Origin: Phoronis australis
Taxonomy: Eukaryota > Phoronida > Phoronidae
NCBI GenBank assembly: GCA_002633005.1
Contig: NMRA01000500.1
Span: forward strand, 191,853 to 255,852
Reading direction: 5' to 3'
Length of the DNA stretch: 64,000 nucleotides
The notes under the pieces are model-generated. The model was given only the letters and a program-made list of their open reading frames with translations. It had not been told where the DNA came from and searched no databases. The translations under genes were made by a program, and so were the position numbers. The number at the start of each line of letters is the position of its first letter. The stretch's first letter is position 1. Below, piece by piece: positions 33,174-45,400 of this stretch.

Positions 33174-34926
33174 AGGAGAATGCCACCCAAAAATCAACCT
33201 ATTTTGTATCAATTTAGATCGAGTAGTTCTACTCCTTAACGGCACGTTCGGTTGCGTTACCTAACACCTGACGGCAGACGGAGGTGTTGAAATTATCCAA
33301 TGACATAATTGGTTTCACACGTAGTCTGTTCAGCAGTTCACAACACGGGTTACTGGTGTCAACTTATCGCTTGAATTCATCGTTTAACACCAATAAATCA
33401 TCAAACTTCGATGTAAAACCCTTAAAAATACATCGAGTTCTTATAAAAACATGTTGTTTTATTTCGCTGTTACGGATTTATTGGTATTTGGACACACCGT
33501 AGCGTACAAAGTTCGGCAATTTACCAAGGTCCATAGCAGGAGTTTGGGCAGTGCTGTAGTGGGGCGTAAGTGCACGTAGGCGTAGCCAACCACCTTTGGG
33601 CATTTGAACATAGCTCCTACGCACCGTAAGTTACGTTCAGTGCTCAAAGTGATGCAGTGGGCTTTGGGTGCCTGCTTACCTCTAATTTTACCACTACAGC
33701 ACTGAGTTTGGGGTCTGTTCGGAGATAAATTCGAATTATTCTTCCGTGAAATACAGACAGGAGAACCTAGATCTGTGTTGTTTATACTTGTGATTTTTTT
33801 AGTTCTAAACACACAAAACACTTGTTATCCTGGCCGGTGGCTCGGAACCCGATCACTACTGGGCCTGGCGTCGCGGTTGGGACTGGCACGAACAACCAGC
33901 TTGAGTTGGAAACTAAACCTCCAGTCACGAAAAGACTATAATAGTGAGCCAAAGAAATAATGTGCACGTAATTATTTATGTGAATTAGCCACGAAACTGA
34001 AAATCTACTTACTTGTCGGGGGCCGGCGAAGTCGGGTTCCCCTTCTGCACACTGTCAGAGCAAAGGTTGTACAGTAACTATGATTTGAATAATGTATTTG
34101 TATTTCTAAATAAAGATTCCCCTAACATGTGACCATAGCATATAAAATCGAGTAATTGTTTCACAACAGCTTTCTGTCAGCAAACACTGAATTAGCATGC
34201 ACTCACACAGCCTCGGTGCCCCCGGTCAATTACCTTTGTTGCCGCCATCAAAAGCCGGTAACGCAGAGGTTTATTCAGTGCTGGCTTCTCAAAACATTTG
34301 CACTTCAAGGCATTACAAACTATCTAATGAGACAGACTTTGTTTCAGTTTCATATAAGCATTGGTTAGGATGAGAATAATTCATTTTGAAACAGAACGCA
34401 GAATAATAAACGTCTACATGGCAACTCGCCCTGCGCCAATCCTGACTTAGACAAGAGCTCATCCGACGAAGACTTCACGGGTCAGATCATTAGGTGTCAC
34501 AGGCAACGGAACGTATGGATAGTTCTTTGGTAAGCCGGAATTCGTCAGAGAAATCACTGTCGACAAAATGCCGGCCACAGACACGGAGATGTTTCAATGG
34601 CCTCATACTTGCTATTAACAGCATACCTTTCATTCTTCACTACCGCGAGCCACTTCCTAAGCATTTCGGGCTCTCGAGGAAGTCGAAAAAACGATATACT
34701 CACTTTCTTCACAGCTTCATAATTCGGACAAGCGAGAACGATGCACCGCAATATAGCGGCATTCACTCTGCAGACGAACCACTGACGTCGCTGCATCGTT
34801 TCGCACCATCCTCTCAGGTTAATGCGACACCTCTTGGCAAGGTGGGGTCGACCATATAAGAGGCAATGTGGATATAGACCGATTAAGATGGTAAAAAAGA
34901 CTAATTAAATCGGGTGGCATTCTCCT
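33174..34926 (-). mobile_element. Kolobok-like DNA transposon, copy 2
   Basis: 1753 bp with termini AGGAGAATGCCACCC and GGGTGGCATTCTCCT, flanked by TTAA at 33170-33173 and 34927-34930. It matches 19249-20919 along its length. The minus-strand THAP remnant (about 34760-34564) is better preserved: RCIVLACPNYEAVKK gives the first Cys pair, then FFRLPREPEMLRKWLAVVKN, and after a frameshift LRVCGRHF supplies the C-x2-H pair. A 156-bp MITE is inserted at 33549. Confidence 0.85.
33549..33704. mobile_element. hAT-type MITE nested in Kolobok-like copy 2
   Basis: 156 bp with inverted termini CAGTGCTGTAGTGG and CCACTACAGCACTG, flanked by an 8-bp duplication AGTTTGGG (33541-33548 and 33705-33712). The empty site is visible in the sister transposon, where GGAGTTTGGGTTCTG is uninterrupted (about 19603-19617). 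Eight-base duplications and a CAGTG start are typical of hAT elements. Confidence 0.9.
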
Positions 34927-34930
34927 TTAA

Positions 34931-35409
34931 TACTGTGTCTGGCTCTTAATTAGAAAATTTCCAATTCACCCTTCTCAATAATATTCACAAAGCCAAAACG
35001 TATAGCTTGTTCTGGTTTGTGTTTTTCTTAAAATCGAGTTGGTAATGCAGAGTTTTTAGTGGACTCATTTTTCAAAAAAAATCCACCTGAGATGGGCAAA
35101 AATAATCTGGTCTTGTTTTTTTTTACTCATTGCTTGGCCAAATATGCATTTCAAACCTTCCTTACGTGCCTTGGTGCGGCTTTTCAGAAACAAAAAAACA
35201 CGACCTTGGTCCGAAATTGATGTGCTCAGTTGCTGTTTTCTTTTCTAGTCTGTGAGCGCAGGTCTCAAAAGGATTCGGAGTGAAGAGCAAAACCAACTTT
35301 AGCTTCTTTTTGACCTGACGAGACCTATTTAGTTAGTAAAATTGGTGATAAAACAAAAAATTGTTTTGCTTTGTTTTGGTTTGGTTATTTTGTGTTCTTT
35401 CCTTTGGAG
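34931..35409. other. No gene recognised
   Basis: AT-rich sequence between the Kolobok-like copy and the first duplicated block. No exon, RNA gene or repeat was identified. Confidence 0.4.
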
Positions 35410-36639
35410 CTGAAAGTTTTAGTGTCCAACCTTGCACATTTACCCAAGAACGAGTATTTTAAGACATATTTTTGTAAACATTTCCATGTGTGACACCCAT
35501 AGGGCACATTTTCAGCTGGGACTATGGATTATCTCCCATGTGAGATTTTACTGACGTTTGGGATTAGCACCATAACATCCAGACAATTCAATTATTGAAT
35601 TAACGTGCCATTACTCATGTCATTTCAAAACCCCAAGAATGTTCGTGTCTGGTCTGCCTACAGTTGATATTCACAGTGACGCGCTCAAGTCAGGTAAAGA
35701 TCTTCTTAGCAGTCCTTAGGTTACGGCACACCCATACCCTTTGTGCAAAAGTATGTGACTTTTAAATTCTGTCCATAAACATTATACTTTGTATCAACAT
35801 TGTATGGTGTGAAAATATAAACTGTGATTTTCTTAGTCATTTACAGTTTTTAAGTCATACTTTTGACCTGTTACCATTTTGTTAAGATTGTTATATTTTG
35901 TATTACCGTACGGTATACCTATACTACAAACCTATTACCGTACGGTATACCTATACTACAAACCTATTACCGTACGGTATACCTATACTACAAACCTATT
36001 ACCGTACGGTATACCTATACTACAAACCTATTACCGTACGGTATACCTATACTACAAACCTGAAATCGATCCTCAATGATCGAAAATAAGGGGAAGCTTT
36101 GTGAGATGGCTTAAAGCCATTCTGCAATTAGAATTTTGCCATTGTAATACAGATATCACAGTTATTTTTGGTGTTAACTGAATTAGTCCTTATGACGGGA
36201 AAACAGCATTTTGTTTGTTTACTTTTTTCTTGTACCATGTTGTTCCTTATTTTGATTTAAGTGTACTTCTAAATGTAATATTTATACTTTCCGGTTAGAA
36301 ATTATATACGGTTCAGACATTCAAGTGGTGTGCATAACAGATATGAGCGACTAAGCCTTGTTGTGATGACATAATATATGAACATTTTGTTAACATAGGT
36401 CACGGTACACTCGCACGATATCCCTGAGGAATCGGATTTGCAAGGTTAAACCTAACATTTATGCGAAAGAAATTGACAAAAACACATCTTATTTTCAAAG
36501 TGTCGCCCAAAATTGAGAAAATAGTCACAAGTTTATGGAAAATGTGATAACATTATGAGCATTTTTGTACACTTTTGGAAGTGATTGGATGGCTGGAAAA
36601 TTGCCCAAAGATGAGGATGAACATGGAAGGTTCCAAAAT
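35410..36639. repeat. Direct duplication B, copy 1 (1230 bp)
   Basis: Matches 37310-38412 with scattered substitutions. The 127-bp length difference is almost exactly four extra 32-bp VNTR units (128 bp), so the copies are otherwise nearly collinear. Copy 2 begins at the base after an isolated N (37309). No coding capacity. Two haplotypes joined end to end is the simplest explanation; a true tandem duplication is the alternative. Confidence 0.85.
35902..36061. repeat. 32-bp minisatellite, five units
   Basis: Five near-identical 32-bp units, starting at 35902, 35934, 35966, 35998 and 36030. Each contains the 12-bp palindrome TACCGTACGGTA followed by TACCTATACTACAAACC. The matching site in duplication copy 2 (about 37800-37838) has a single altered unit. 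The open frames across it in all three phases are a by-product of the repeat. Confidence 0.95.
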
Positions 36640-37308
36640 AGCGGAGTTGCAATGCCGCCATATTGGAAATGGGTCAGAATGTTGCATTGTGGTTAAGCCG
36701 GTAAACAAGTACGTCGGCAAGCGTGGGGGCGAACCGGCCACAGGGAGGTTATACGTGTTGTGTGCCTGGCATGCAATAATACCAGTTAGCGAGATAAAAA
36801 ATTTAGTTACTACCTGTCTCCCAAGGATCAAGAACTGCGTTAAACATGGGTCAGAGACATTAGTAGAGATGGTAGCAAAGGACGACTTTGTGAATTCTTT
36901 CCGACTTGGTAGCATAAAATATGCAGCGCTCATTTTGAGGGCGGCAAGAAAACGTATCTTGGAAACTGCCCAACAATATCTCCCTTCAAAGAAACAGTAA
37001 CAAAATACTCTACGGCGGTTGGTAGTGAAAAAAAAACTTGTTTTCGCTTGACCAGAACCAAGCCAACATGAGCAATTTTGAGGATAATGCCTCTGCACAA
37101 TCACCTGTTCTGGGTCAACACACTTAACGTACGCTCACTATATGTATTTCGCGCTAGGATAAAGCGTGCAGAATATTATTATTTACTTTCTACAAAATTG
37201 TGGTGCATTGCTATCAAAATTCGTTGTTAAATTACGATCATTTTTCATAAAATTGTGTTGGAAGTCCCAGGGCGAAATCTTGCCGACAAATGCGTAGCTG
37301 CCGGTCTC
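36640..37308. other. Single-copy segment between duplicates, with an unexplained ORF
   Basis: Present after copy 1 but not after copy 2. A plus-strand frame (36575-37000, 141 codons) runs through it and the opposite strand is also largely open, so the openness is weak evidence for coding. No domain recognised. It starts with a GCCGCCATATTGG-type stretch sometimes seen in MITEs, and ends at the N at 37309. Confidence 0.35.
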
Positions 37309-37309
37309 N

Positions 37310-38412
37310 CTGAAAGTTTTAGTGTCCAACCTTGCACATTTACCCAAGAACGAGTATTTTAAGACATATTTTTGTAAACATTTCCATGTGTGACACCCAT
37401 AGGGCACATTTTCAGCTGGGACTATGGATTATCTCCCATGTGAGATTTTACTGACGTTTGGGATTAGCACCATAACATCCAGACAATTCAATTATTGAAT
37501 TAACGTGCCATTACTCATGTCATTTCAAAACCCCAAGAATGTTCATGTCTTGTCTGCCTACAGTTGATATTCACAGTGACGTGCTCAAGTCAGGTAAAGA
37601 TCTTAATAGTCCTTAGGTTACGGTACGCCCATACCCTTTGTGCAAAAGTATATGACTTTTAAATTCCGTCCATTAACATTATACTTTGTATCAACATTGT
37701 ATGGTGTGAAAACATAAACTGTGATTGTCTTAGTCATTTTAAGTTTTAAAGTCATACTTTTGACCTGTTACCATTCTGTTAAGATTGTTATATTTTGTAT
37801 TACCGTACGTACGGTGTGCCTATACTACAAACCTGAAATCGATCCTCAATGATCGAAAATGAAGGGGAAGCTTTGTGAGATGGCTTAAAGCCATTCTGCA
37901 ATTAGAATTTTGCCATTGTAATACAGATATCACAGTTATTTTTGGTGTTAACTGAATTAGTCCTCATGACGGGAAAACAGCATTTTGTTTGTTTACTTTT
38001 TTCTTGTACCATGTTGTTCCGTATTTTGATTTAAGTGTACTTCTAAATGTAATATTCATACTTTCCGGTTAGAAGTTATATACGGTTCAGACATTTAAGT
38101 GGTGCGCATAACAGATAGAGGGACTAAGCCTTGTTGTGATGACATAATATACGAACATTTTGTTAATATAGGTCACGGCACTCTCGCACGATATCCCTGA
38201 GGAATCGGATTTGCAAGCCTAAACCTAACATTTATGCGAAAAAAATTGACAAAAACACATCTCATTTTCAAACTGTCACCCAAAATTGAGAAAATAGTCA
38301 CAAGTTTATGGAAAATGTGATAACAGTATGAGCATTTTTGTACACTTTTGGAAGTGATAGGATGGCTGGAAAATTGCCCAAAGATGAGGATGAACATGGA
38401 AGGTTCCAAAAT
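37310..38412. repeat. Direct duplication B, copy 2 (1103 bp)
   Basis: Second copy of 35410-36639, starting at the base after the isolated N. It carries one VNTR unit with an extra ACGT. Beyond TTCCAAAAT (38412) it continues into sequence unrelated to that after copy 1. Confidence 0.85.
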
Positions 38413-41400
38413 TCTATGTGTAATTTATCTGGAAAGCAGTATTGTTGCAGGTTGGAAATAAAGATGTTGTACTGGTAATCAAAGGTTTAATTTTCTTTTT
38501 TGTTATTTTCATAATTTGTCTTTAAAATTTAGAATTGCGTTAAGATTTTCATATTAATTTCACAAATCCTGTTTCATAATTTTTTGGTTGCCATACATGA
38601 ATGTTCTGCAGTTGCTCAGTCATTTGTAAGTTGTCCCCCTTGTCGTTGTTGTCAGTATTAGAACACGGGACACAACTCCCATTTCTAAAGTGTCTAAAAT
38701 AATATATGAAATCCTTACAAGTTTGTGATGTGACATAATATCCTATAGAAGTGAGATGTGTGCCAAAAGCACTCGAAGGCCATCGCTTATCAGAGCTTGT
38801 GCACACAGTCGGGTATATTGTGATCGTAATCGTATCTATAAATGTGGACTTAGATTGCCATGGGTCACTCTCTTATTGATCTGTGGAGCATAATTCTGAC
38901 AGAGGAGAAATCATAGGTGATGGAGACAAGTCAAGGAATTGATCTTGTGGAGGTTGAGCCTCTTCTAGGTCAGTACTCAAGTGAAAACTATCTCTGATGG
39001 AGTGACTCAGTGATCTGTGGTTGTGTGATGTAGGCCTAAGGCTTGGACTTGTGGGTGGTTATATACTAGCTAGGATCCAGGATTCTCATCATTGTTGTAG
39101 GATAGTTGTTTCTGTCATAAAACCTGCAAGTACTCAGAATAGACATGGGTCTCATTTTACAGTATCATTTGTTTCAGACATGACATGTTCAAGCAATCCA
39201 TATTGATAGACATGATTACCAGGATGCACTTGTCATTTTGTGCCAAACCTTTTGGCTTTATACTGCTCAAGGGACTCCTCATTCAAAATTTGGTAGTGCA
39301 AATTTTGTTTGTTGCTATTTACTGTGAATGTATTGTCCAAGTTGCTGATGTCACTGAATGCACCACTGACCATCAACTCATCAAGTCCCAGTGCATCACT
39401 GCCCCTTGTGGAGCCTCACTGTTAACCTATTGCTCAAGTCTGTGACCAGACTCTGCTGTGTATTTGACCTGTTTTCGTGGCTGTGTTCAGTCTAGTGTGC
39501 ACACTCAAACCCAACCACAAGAGCCTGGCCCAGACTGTCTCAGTGCAGTAGGGCTGATATTGTTTACTGACAACACTCTGTGTGAGCATTGAACTGCTAC
39601 ACCCATTCTATCTGGTGGATTCTCTTCCAGGCTTTTGCCTGATTGGTGTAAGTTAGTTGACTTCATTTTAGTTTGTGTTTTATAATCATAGACCAGCACC
39701 AGGCCACCAGGCCACCAGGGTAGTGTTCTGTCTGTTATAATTCAGTTCCTGAATGGTGTAACACACCTAGTAGTTATAGTATATTTAGTGTGTATATAGG
39801 GAACCAAGCTGTTCTTGATGTTGCCTTTAGTAGAAATACTGATCCCTGGGTTGTTATGTCAGAGTTGTATTTTGTATGCTGGTTACTGTTACATTGGTGT
39901 GTATCTACTGTGCAATGTAATCTGGTAACACTAGAAGATGATGGCCCAGTGAAAAGTCCTCTTTCATGGTTGTGTATTCTCTTACAACCCATTAGGCAAA
40001 CACCAATGACAGTGCATGTCTTGGAAAACAACCTGAATTAGTTGAAGTTTCTTATGTTATGATGTGTGTAGCTTGAACCATATTATGCTAGCCTGTGTGG
40101 ATATTTGTTTTGCATGATGTTGAATTGCAATTGCATCAAATCTCTCTCAAGCATTTCTCCTTCTTTTGATCTTTCCACGTATTTGTTGAGCAGCTCAGAA
40201 AAACTGAAGTGTTCAGACGCATTAATTCTATTAGATTACTTAGCAAGCTCGCCTGATTATTCGTCTACAGTAAAATCAATATCCTCTTTAGTTCTGATCA
40301 GTCCACTGATTATAGTTCTCTTCCAAATGCAAGAACGAAAGGTGAAGGAAAAGTTTTTTCCATTCTTAAATATTTTTGTTCCAGTTATAAGGGCGGCAAA
40401 AAACATTTGACCAACGTGACAAGGTAGTGTTGAGACTTGATTGCGTTCAATGTTTAATTTTTTTTGTTTACAAAAGCATTGATTTCATGTTTGCCTAATT
40501 GCCTAGGTCTGAAGTACATTTTCATGGATGGTTTCATTTTTGGTTTTTAAAAGCATTGGCAGTGTTTTAATTGACATTGACTAATGAAATTACAGCCAGA
40601 ATTTTAGGAGCAACGCTTCAAGAGCTCAATATTTTGGAACCAGTTGGTATTTAGTTCTTGTTTGAACTTACAAATTTTAGCTCATTTCATTTTCGCAATC
40701 CCTGCATTTGTATTAGACCACCATTTTATGGGATGGGAGCATTAGTATAGTATGTGGGTGTGTGTAAAAGCCTGTTTGTTGACACAATTATTTCCTTATA
40801 GCTAGGTATGTTTAACTGTTTACCACCAGACAGGTCAGTTGCTGGTACTTAAGGAGCTGGTTATTACAATCAGTTTGGAAATTTTCATTACTCCTAATTA
40901 TTCTTATCAGAGCCGGAATCTAATATTCACCTACTGTCAGTTTAAAAACAAATTTCATGTGAGGCTCTCAGGTTTTCATAAGTGTAATAATGCTAAAACT
41001 AGTACAAAGGTCAAACTTTATCTTATTTACAGATGTTATTGCGTTGTTGAGTGCTTCTAGCTTTTTTAGTTATCAACAACCTGCTTTTTCAAAAGTCACA
41101 CCTGGTTGTATTAAGAATGATTATTGGAATGTCATGGGAAATGTGATGCTGCGTTTTACAAGAATGAAACATTAGTATGAATTTGACCATGATTTGTATT
41201 TAATCTTAATGTCATCTTCCTATGATTCCTTCAGTAACATGTGTGCCAAAAAATCTCAAGTACTACCATGTTAGCTATTAACAGACCTACAACCTTTGGT
41301 CATACTCCCCCCTCCTAGTGTTAGCCAGTGGTCAGGAGTTACTTGATCTTGTAGTTACATAACGTATTAGGGTTTTCATACTGCTGGGTTCAGAATGTCT

Positions 41401-42425
41401 CATTTTGAAAGTCTGTTCATGGTGTTAAATGTTCTAGTCACTAATTTAGGAAACATGTATTGGACTTTCAACTCTTGTATGTATGTGTGAGAGGGAATGA
41501 AATTTTCACTCGCTTGTTTGAATTCATCTTTGTTGTATGCAAGCTGGGTTACCTGGGATGAATCTTTTGTCCACGGATATTTTGAGATAATGGAATTTTT
41601 GTGTGAATGCGGTAGTTTCTTCAATTTAGAACGCAATATGAAAGAATAGTGAAAAATCGTTGTATCAAAGTCTCAACAAAAGTAAACTGGAGGAAAACTT
41701 TATTTTGTTATTTATACAGTTTATACTGTGGAATCGTCATCAACAACAAACACACAATTAAATGGAGCATTCTTAACAACATATTTAGCTTTTGAAAGTT
41801 GGCCGTTATTTTTGCTCTTAATTAGTTTGAATAAATCCCTGTAATTTTGTGGCATGGGCGTCACAAAGAATTTAAAACAATCCTGTGCAGTCTCTATCTG
41901 CTGGAAATCCCAATACAAGAATGCAGGACTAGATTACCATGACAACACGTATTTCAGCGTGTCGCCCATGCCCCATGGTTATTGGCAGAGTGACTATTTC
42001 GTTCTTACTCTTTTTTAAGATGGTATCTATGGGCTCGTTGCTAATGGATCTATTTTTTAACATAGGTTATGTTTTATGACTGAATGCTGTCATTTCTAGA
42101 TTGACATGAGTGTATTGATTGTTTAAAACTCAACCGGGTGTTTCTGTTCGTTTGTGGATGTCCATATACAATACAAGCCAGAAGCATTCAGATGAAATGA
42201 ACTAGAATTCAAAATCATAACGGCCACGCGGAAGCCGAACTTATCGTCCGAATAGTCTTCCATTCTGATCGAGAATGAAGGGAGATTCACAGGAAAGTTA
42301 ATAACATAGTCAAGTCATATTGTAACTAGAATTTTGTTGCCCTAATAATTATTACCTCTCTTGATTATTACTTTTGTCTTATTCTGTATGTATAGTTTGT
42401 GTCATGCTATTATGGCTTATTTCAG
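38413..42425. other. No gene recognised; possible upstream region of FRMD8
   Basis: Open frames are short. An AT-rich segment at 40090-40410 is open on one strand but lacks a domain. The patch 42215-42275 has more CpG than its surroundings and could be an FRMD8 promoter or untranslated exon, since the first coding exon follows a good acceptor (TTATTTCAG, 42417-42425). Confidence 0.4.
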
Positions 42426-42427
42426 CT

Positions 42428-45400
42428 ATGACAGATCTTGAACAGAAAACTCCACCTGAGCCCGCGACACCACCGGCCACCCCAGCTGACCCTGTTGACA
42501 TACAAACGCGACCTGACCCGGTCCCCGCTGCAGCCGCACGAATGGAGCGATCAGTTTCGCAAACTTCGGCCAACGAACGTAAGTATTCACTGGATTTTCA
42601 TCAGTGTTCGCATCAACTGAAAGACAGTTTTTTGCTAAAAGCATTAGCCATTTCTCAGTGACTTTTCTTTTTTTCTAACTTTTAATGCTCAGGTGCAGTA
42701 TTCAGGCCCCGTACAGGGTTGTTTCCCACAGTCTAATTGTGTGGGGTCATACTGCTTTGTCAGTGGTGTGGTCTTGGCTAGGTATCCAGAATACATTGTG
42801 CTGTGGTGTTATCTATTTTAGATTGAATTTTTTCCCCAATTGTTCCGGTATTTGAAGAGAATGGCTGGTATTTACTTTTTCAAGAGGGAGTGTAAACATA
42901 AGTGATATCGTCAACTGTTGTGATAACTAACTTTATTTCCATCCTGTCATGAAACTGTGCTGTTTATGGACGGTAGTCACACCTTTGTCATTTCATTGTT
43001 GACCTCCAGTTAAACTTTTGTTGACCAGGTATTGTGACATCATCAGTGATGTTATTAACTTCCCGAAATTGAAACCACGTCACAAACATTTTGAATTAGT
43101 TTCTAACATTCTATTTCTATGAAATTATTCGACTGAGCTATGTACTAGATCGTGGTTATGCAGTTTACTTTAACTTGGTATTTTAATTTTGACTGTTCAG
43201 GACCCAGAATGAAAGGTAGGTTGTGTTTGAAGTTTGAAAAATTATCACAAATCTTTGTTTGAATTTTTAAGGGTAACCCTAGGTGCTTGAAAATCTGTAC
43301 CCTAGATAGGTTTTCAACTCTCAGTTTCACAAATTAAGTGGTATTTTAAGTGAAGGGCTCACTTTCAACAAATCTTTTAGTTTGTGATAAAAAATCCAAC
43401 TATCTTTGAAGCAGTTTGGGATTGCTACTTGTAAAAAAGTGTAATCATAGCATCTACTATTATATAATTACAGAAAAAGTAGTTGCCAAAGTGTCCTTTT
43501 CCTAAAATCCAAATTTTTGGAATTTTTATTGCAATCTGTTTTTGTTACTTTTTGGGTTGATGGTATTACACAGTGTTACGGTTGTTTGTGTGACCAGGCC
43601 AGCATTGGGTAAATTTTGTGTAGAACAAGTTGAACCAATTTGACCACTGTGGACTCAAGTACTGATATCTACCAGTCAACCAGTACAGGATCTAACCAAT
43701 GCACTTAATACAGACATGTGCATTTCCAGGGCATCATGTCAGGATAACCCAAACAAATGGGAACCTGGTTTTAATTGATTGCTGGTTTTAGGTTAACATG
43801 TTTTCATATCTGGAAGGGAAATGGGTATTATTTTGGTTTGACCCAGTAGCACATTTTTGTACTGCATGCTTGGTGTCTCTTGTGAATGTAGAGTGTTAAG
43901 TGAGCATTTCCTTCCGTTCCTCTTGTGGCCCTAAGACAAAGCTCAGAATTATGATAAAATGTACTGAAGAAATTGTGATAGTCTCTAAATGTCCCTTGTC
44001 ATGATAGCTATTGGTTTTACCATCAAAAGAAACTAAAATTTTACCCGAAGCACCCAAATTTTTGGAAGGACTTATCTGTGCTATGGTGATGTTAAGAATG
44101 ATCTGCATTTGGGGTGTTGATCATTTTCTATCTTGGCATGGAAAGGTTATCAAAACATAGTTTGTGTGTTGATCTGGTTGTCAACTTAATATTTAGCTAG
44201 TGAGAAAGAAGGAAGTCTCTCTTTAATTGCACATCTTTCTAAAGTAAACAACTTAATATAAGGTTCGTTAAAATAAATACTTCTCTTCCTGTCTGTATTC
44301 ATAGATTTCATGCAGGTGTATTCAGTTTTTAGCTTCTAAGTGTTTTTTTTTTCAATTCTTTAGCGTATACTGTCATACGAGTATTGTATTCTGTCATGTC
44401 GATGCTCATTGCTCAATTTAGTACCCTCCCTCAATTTTGAGTGGCGTTTGTTAAATGTTTTGTGGAGTTTGTTAAGCGACCAACCGTGCTCATTTTAACA
44501 CCCTCTCCTGACATTTGAAAAAATGTTCCTCGGACATCCATGAGACCCCACATTTTTATGAGCCATTCCCATGCAAATTTTTTTAAGTTTTCGAAATGCC
44601 GCATTTTTGACATTTCTTCACTGAAACAAATACACAAGGTGAGTTACGAGTTTCACGATTAATCACCCTCGTTTGACCTAAAAGTGGAGTTTATTGGAAT
44701 TGCGGTATGCTATGGGCAACAGTCAGACTTTAAAAGGTCGCAAGAGTTTGTCCCAAACTTTTACCGTAAATATACTGCAAGGCAAGTCGCAGTTCAACAA
44801 CAAAATACGGATTGTCCGGGGTATGTTTGTACAACTACCGTTTTTTGCATTTAAGTGAGTGGTGTGTAAATGTGTAGTCAGATGGGCATATGTTTGACTT
44901 GTAGGCATTTGCACACTCGTGCTCAAATTAAACTATCCAAAAATTTTTGCACCATTTACATGGCAGAATATTGTACTTGATGATTGATAACAGTTGCTAA
45001 CCCATAGGTCTATTACAGGCATTGTTGTACTTTGTGTTCGCTTATCTCGGCAGATTTTGATAGGTTCAAGATTTTGATGCTTCATACTGCAACTTGTATT
45101 TGTTCTAATGTAGATTATTTTCAGTGTCAAGCCCAGAGTAATGTTTTTTTTCAGCCAATTCTTGATCATTTTGAAGATTTTATCCTGCAGTGATTGTTGA
45201 TCAAGGCTCATACGATTATCCATCACTGTGTCATCTAAGTTCAATGTAGTTTCTCTCAAGCTTACGTAGGACAAAAAAGTTCCCATATTCGGGTAACTTC
45301 AGAACATTACGTCTCAGAAGTGCCTGTTCAAGCCCATATGAAACTTCCATACTGTGATTTATGCTCTCTTCTCCGATATGCTTTGTATGAATTGTTTTTA

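Noticed and set aside
35863-36089. Three overlapping frames rich in Tyr/Thr repeats
   Set aside because: A 32-bp repeat without stops is open in all three phases; no sign of a protein.
38915-38998. Short open stretch METSQGIDLVEVEPLLGQYS ending in a stop, after an AG
   Set aside because: Looks protein-like but its phase does not fit exon B of the orphan gene (ends phase 1) and it has no other support.
40105-40410. 101-codon plus-strand frame in an AT-rich region
   Set aside because: No domain, no splice context and composition like the surrounding DNA.
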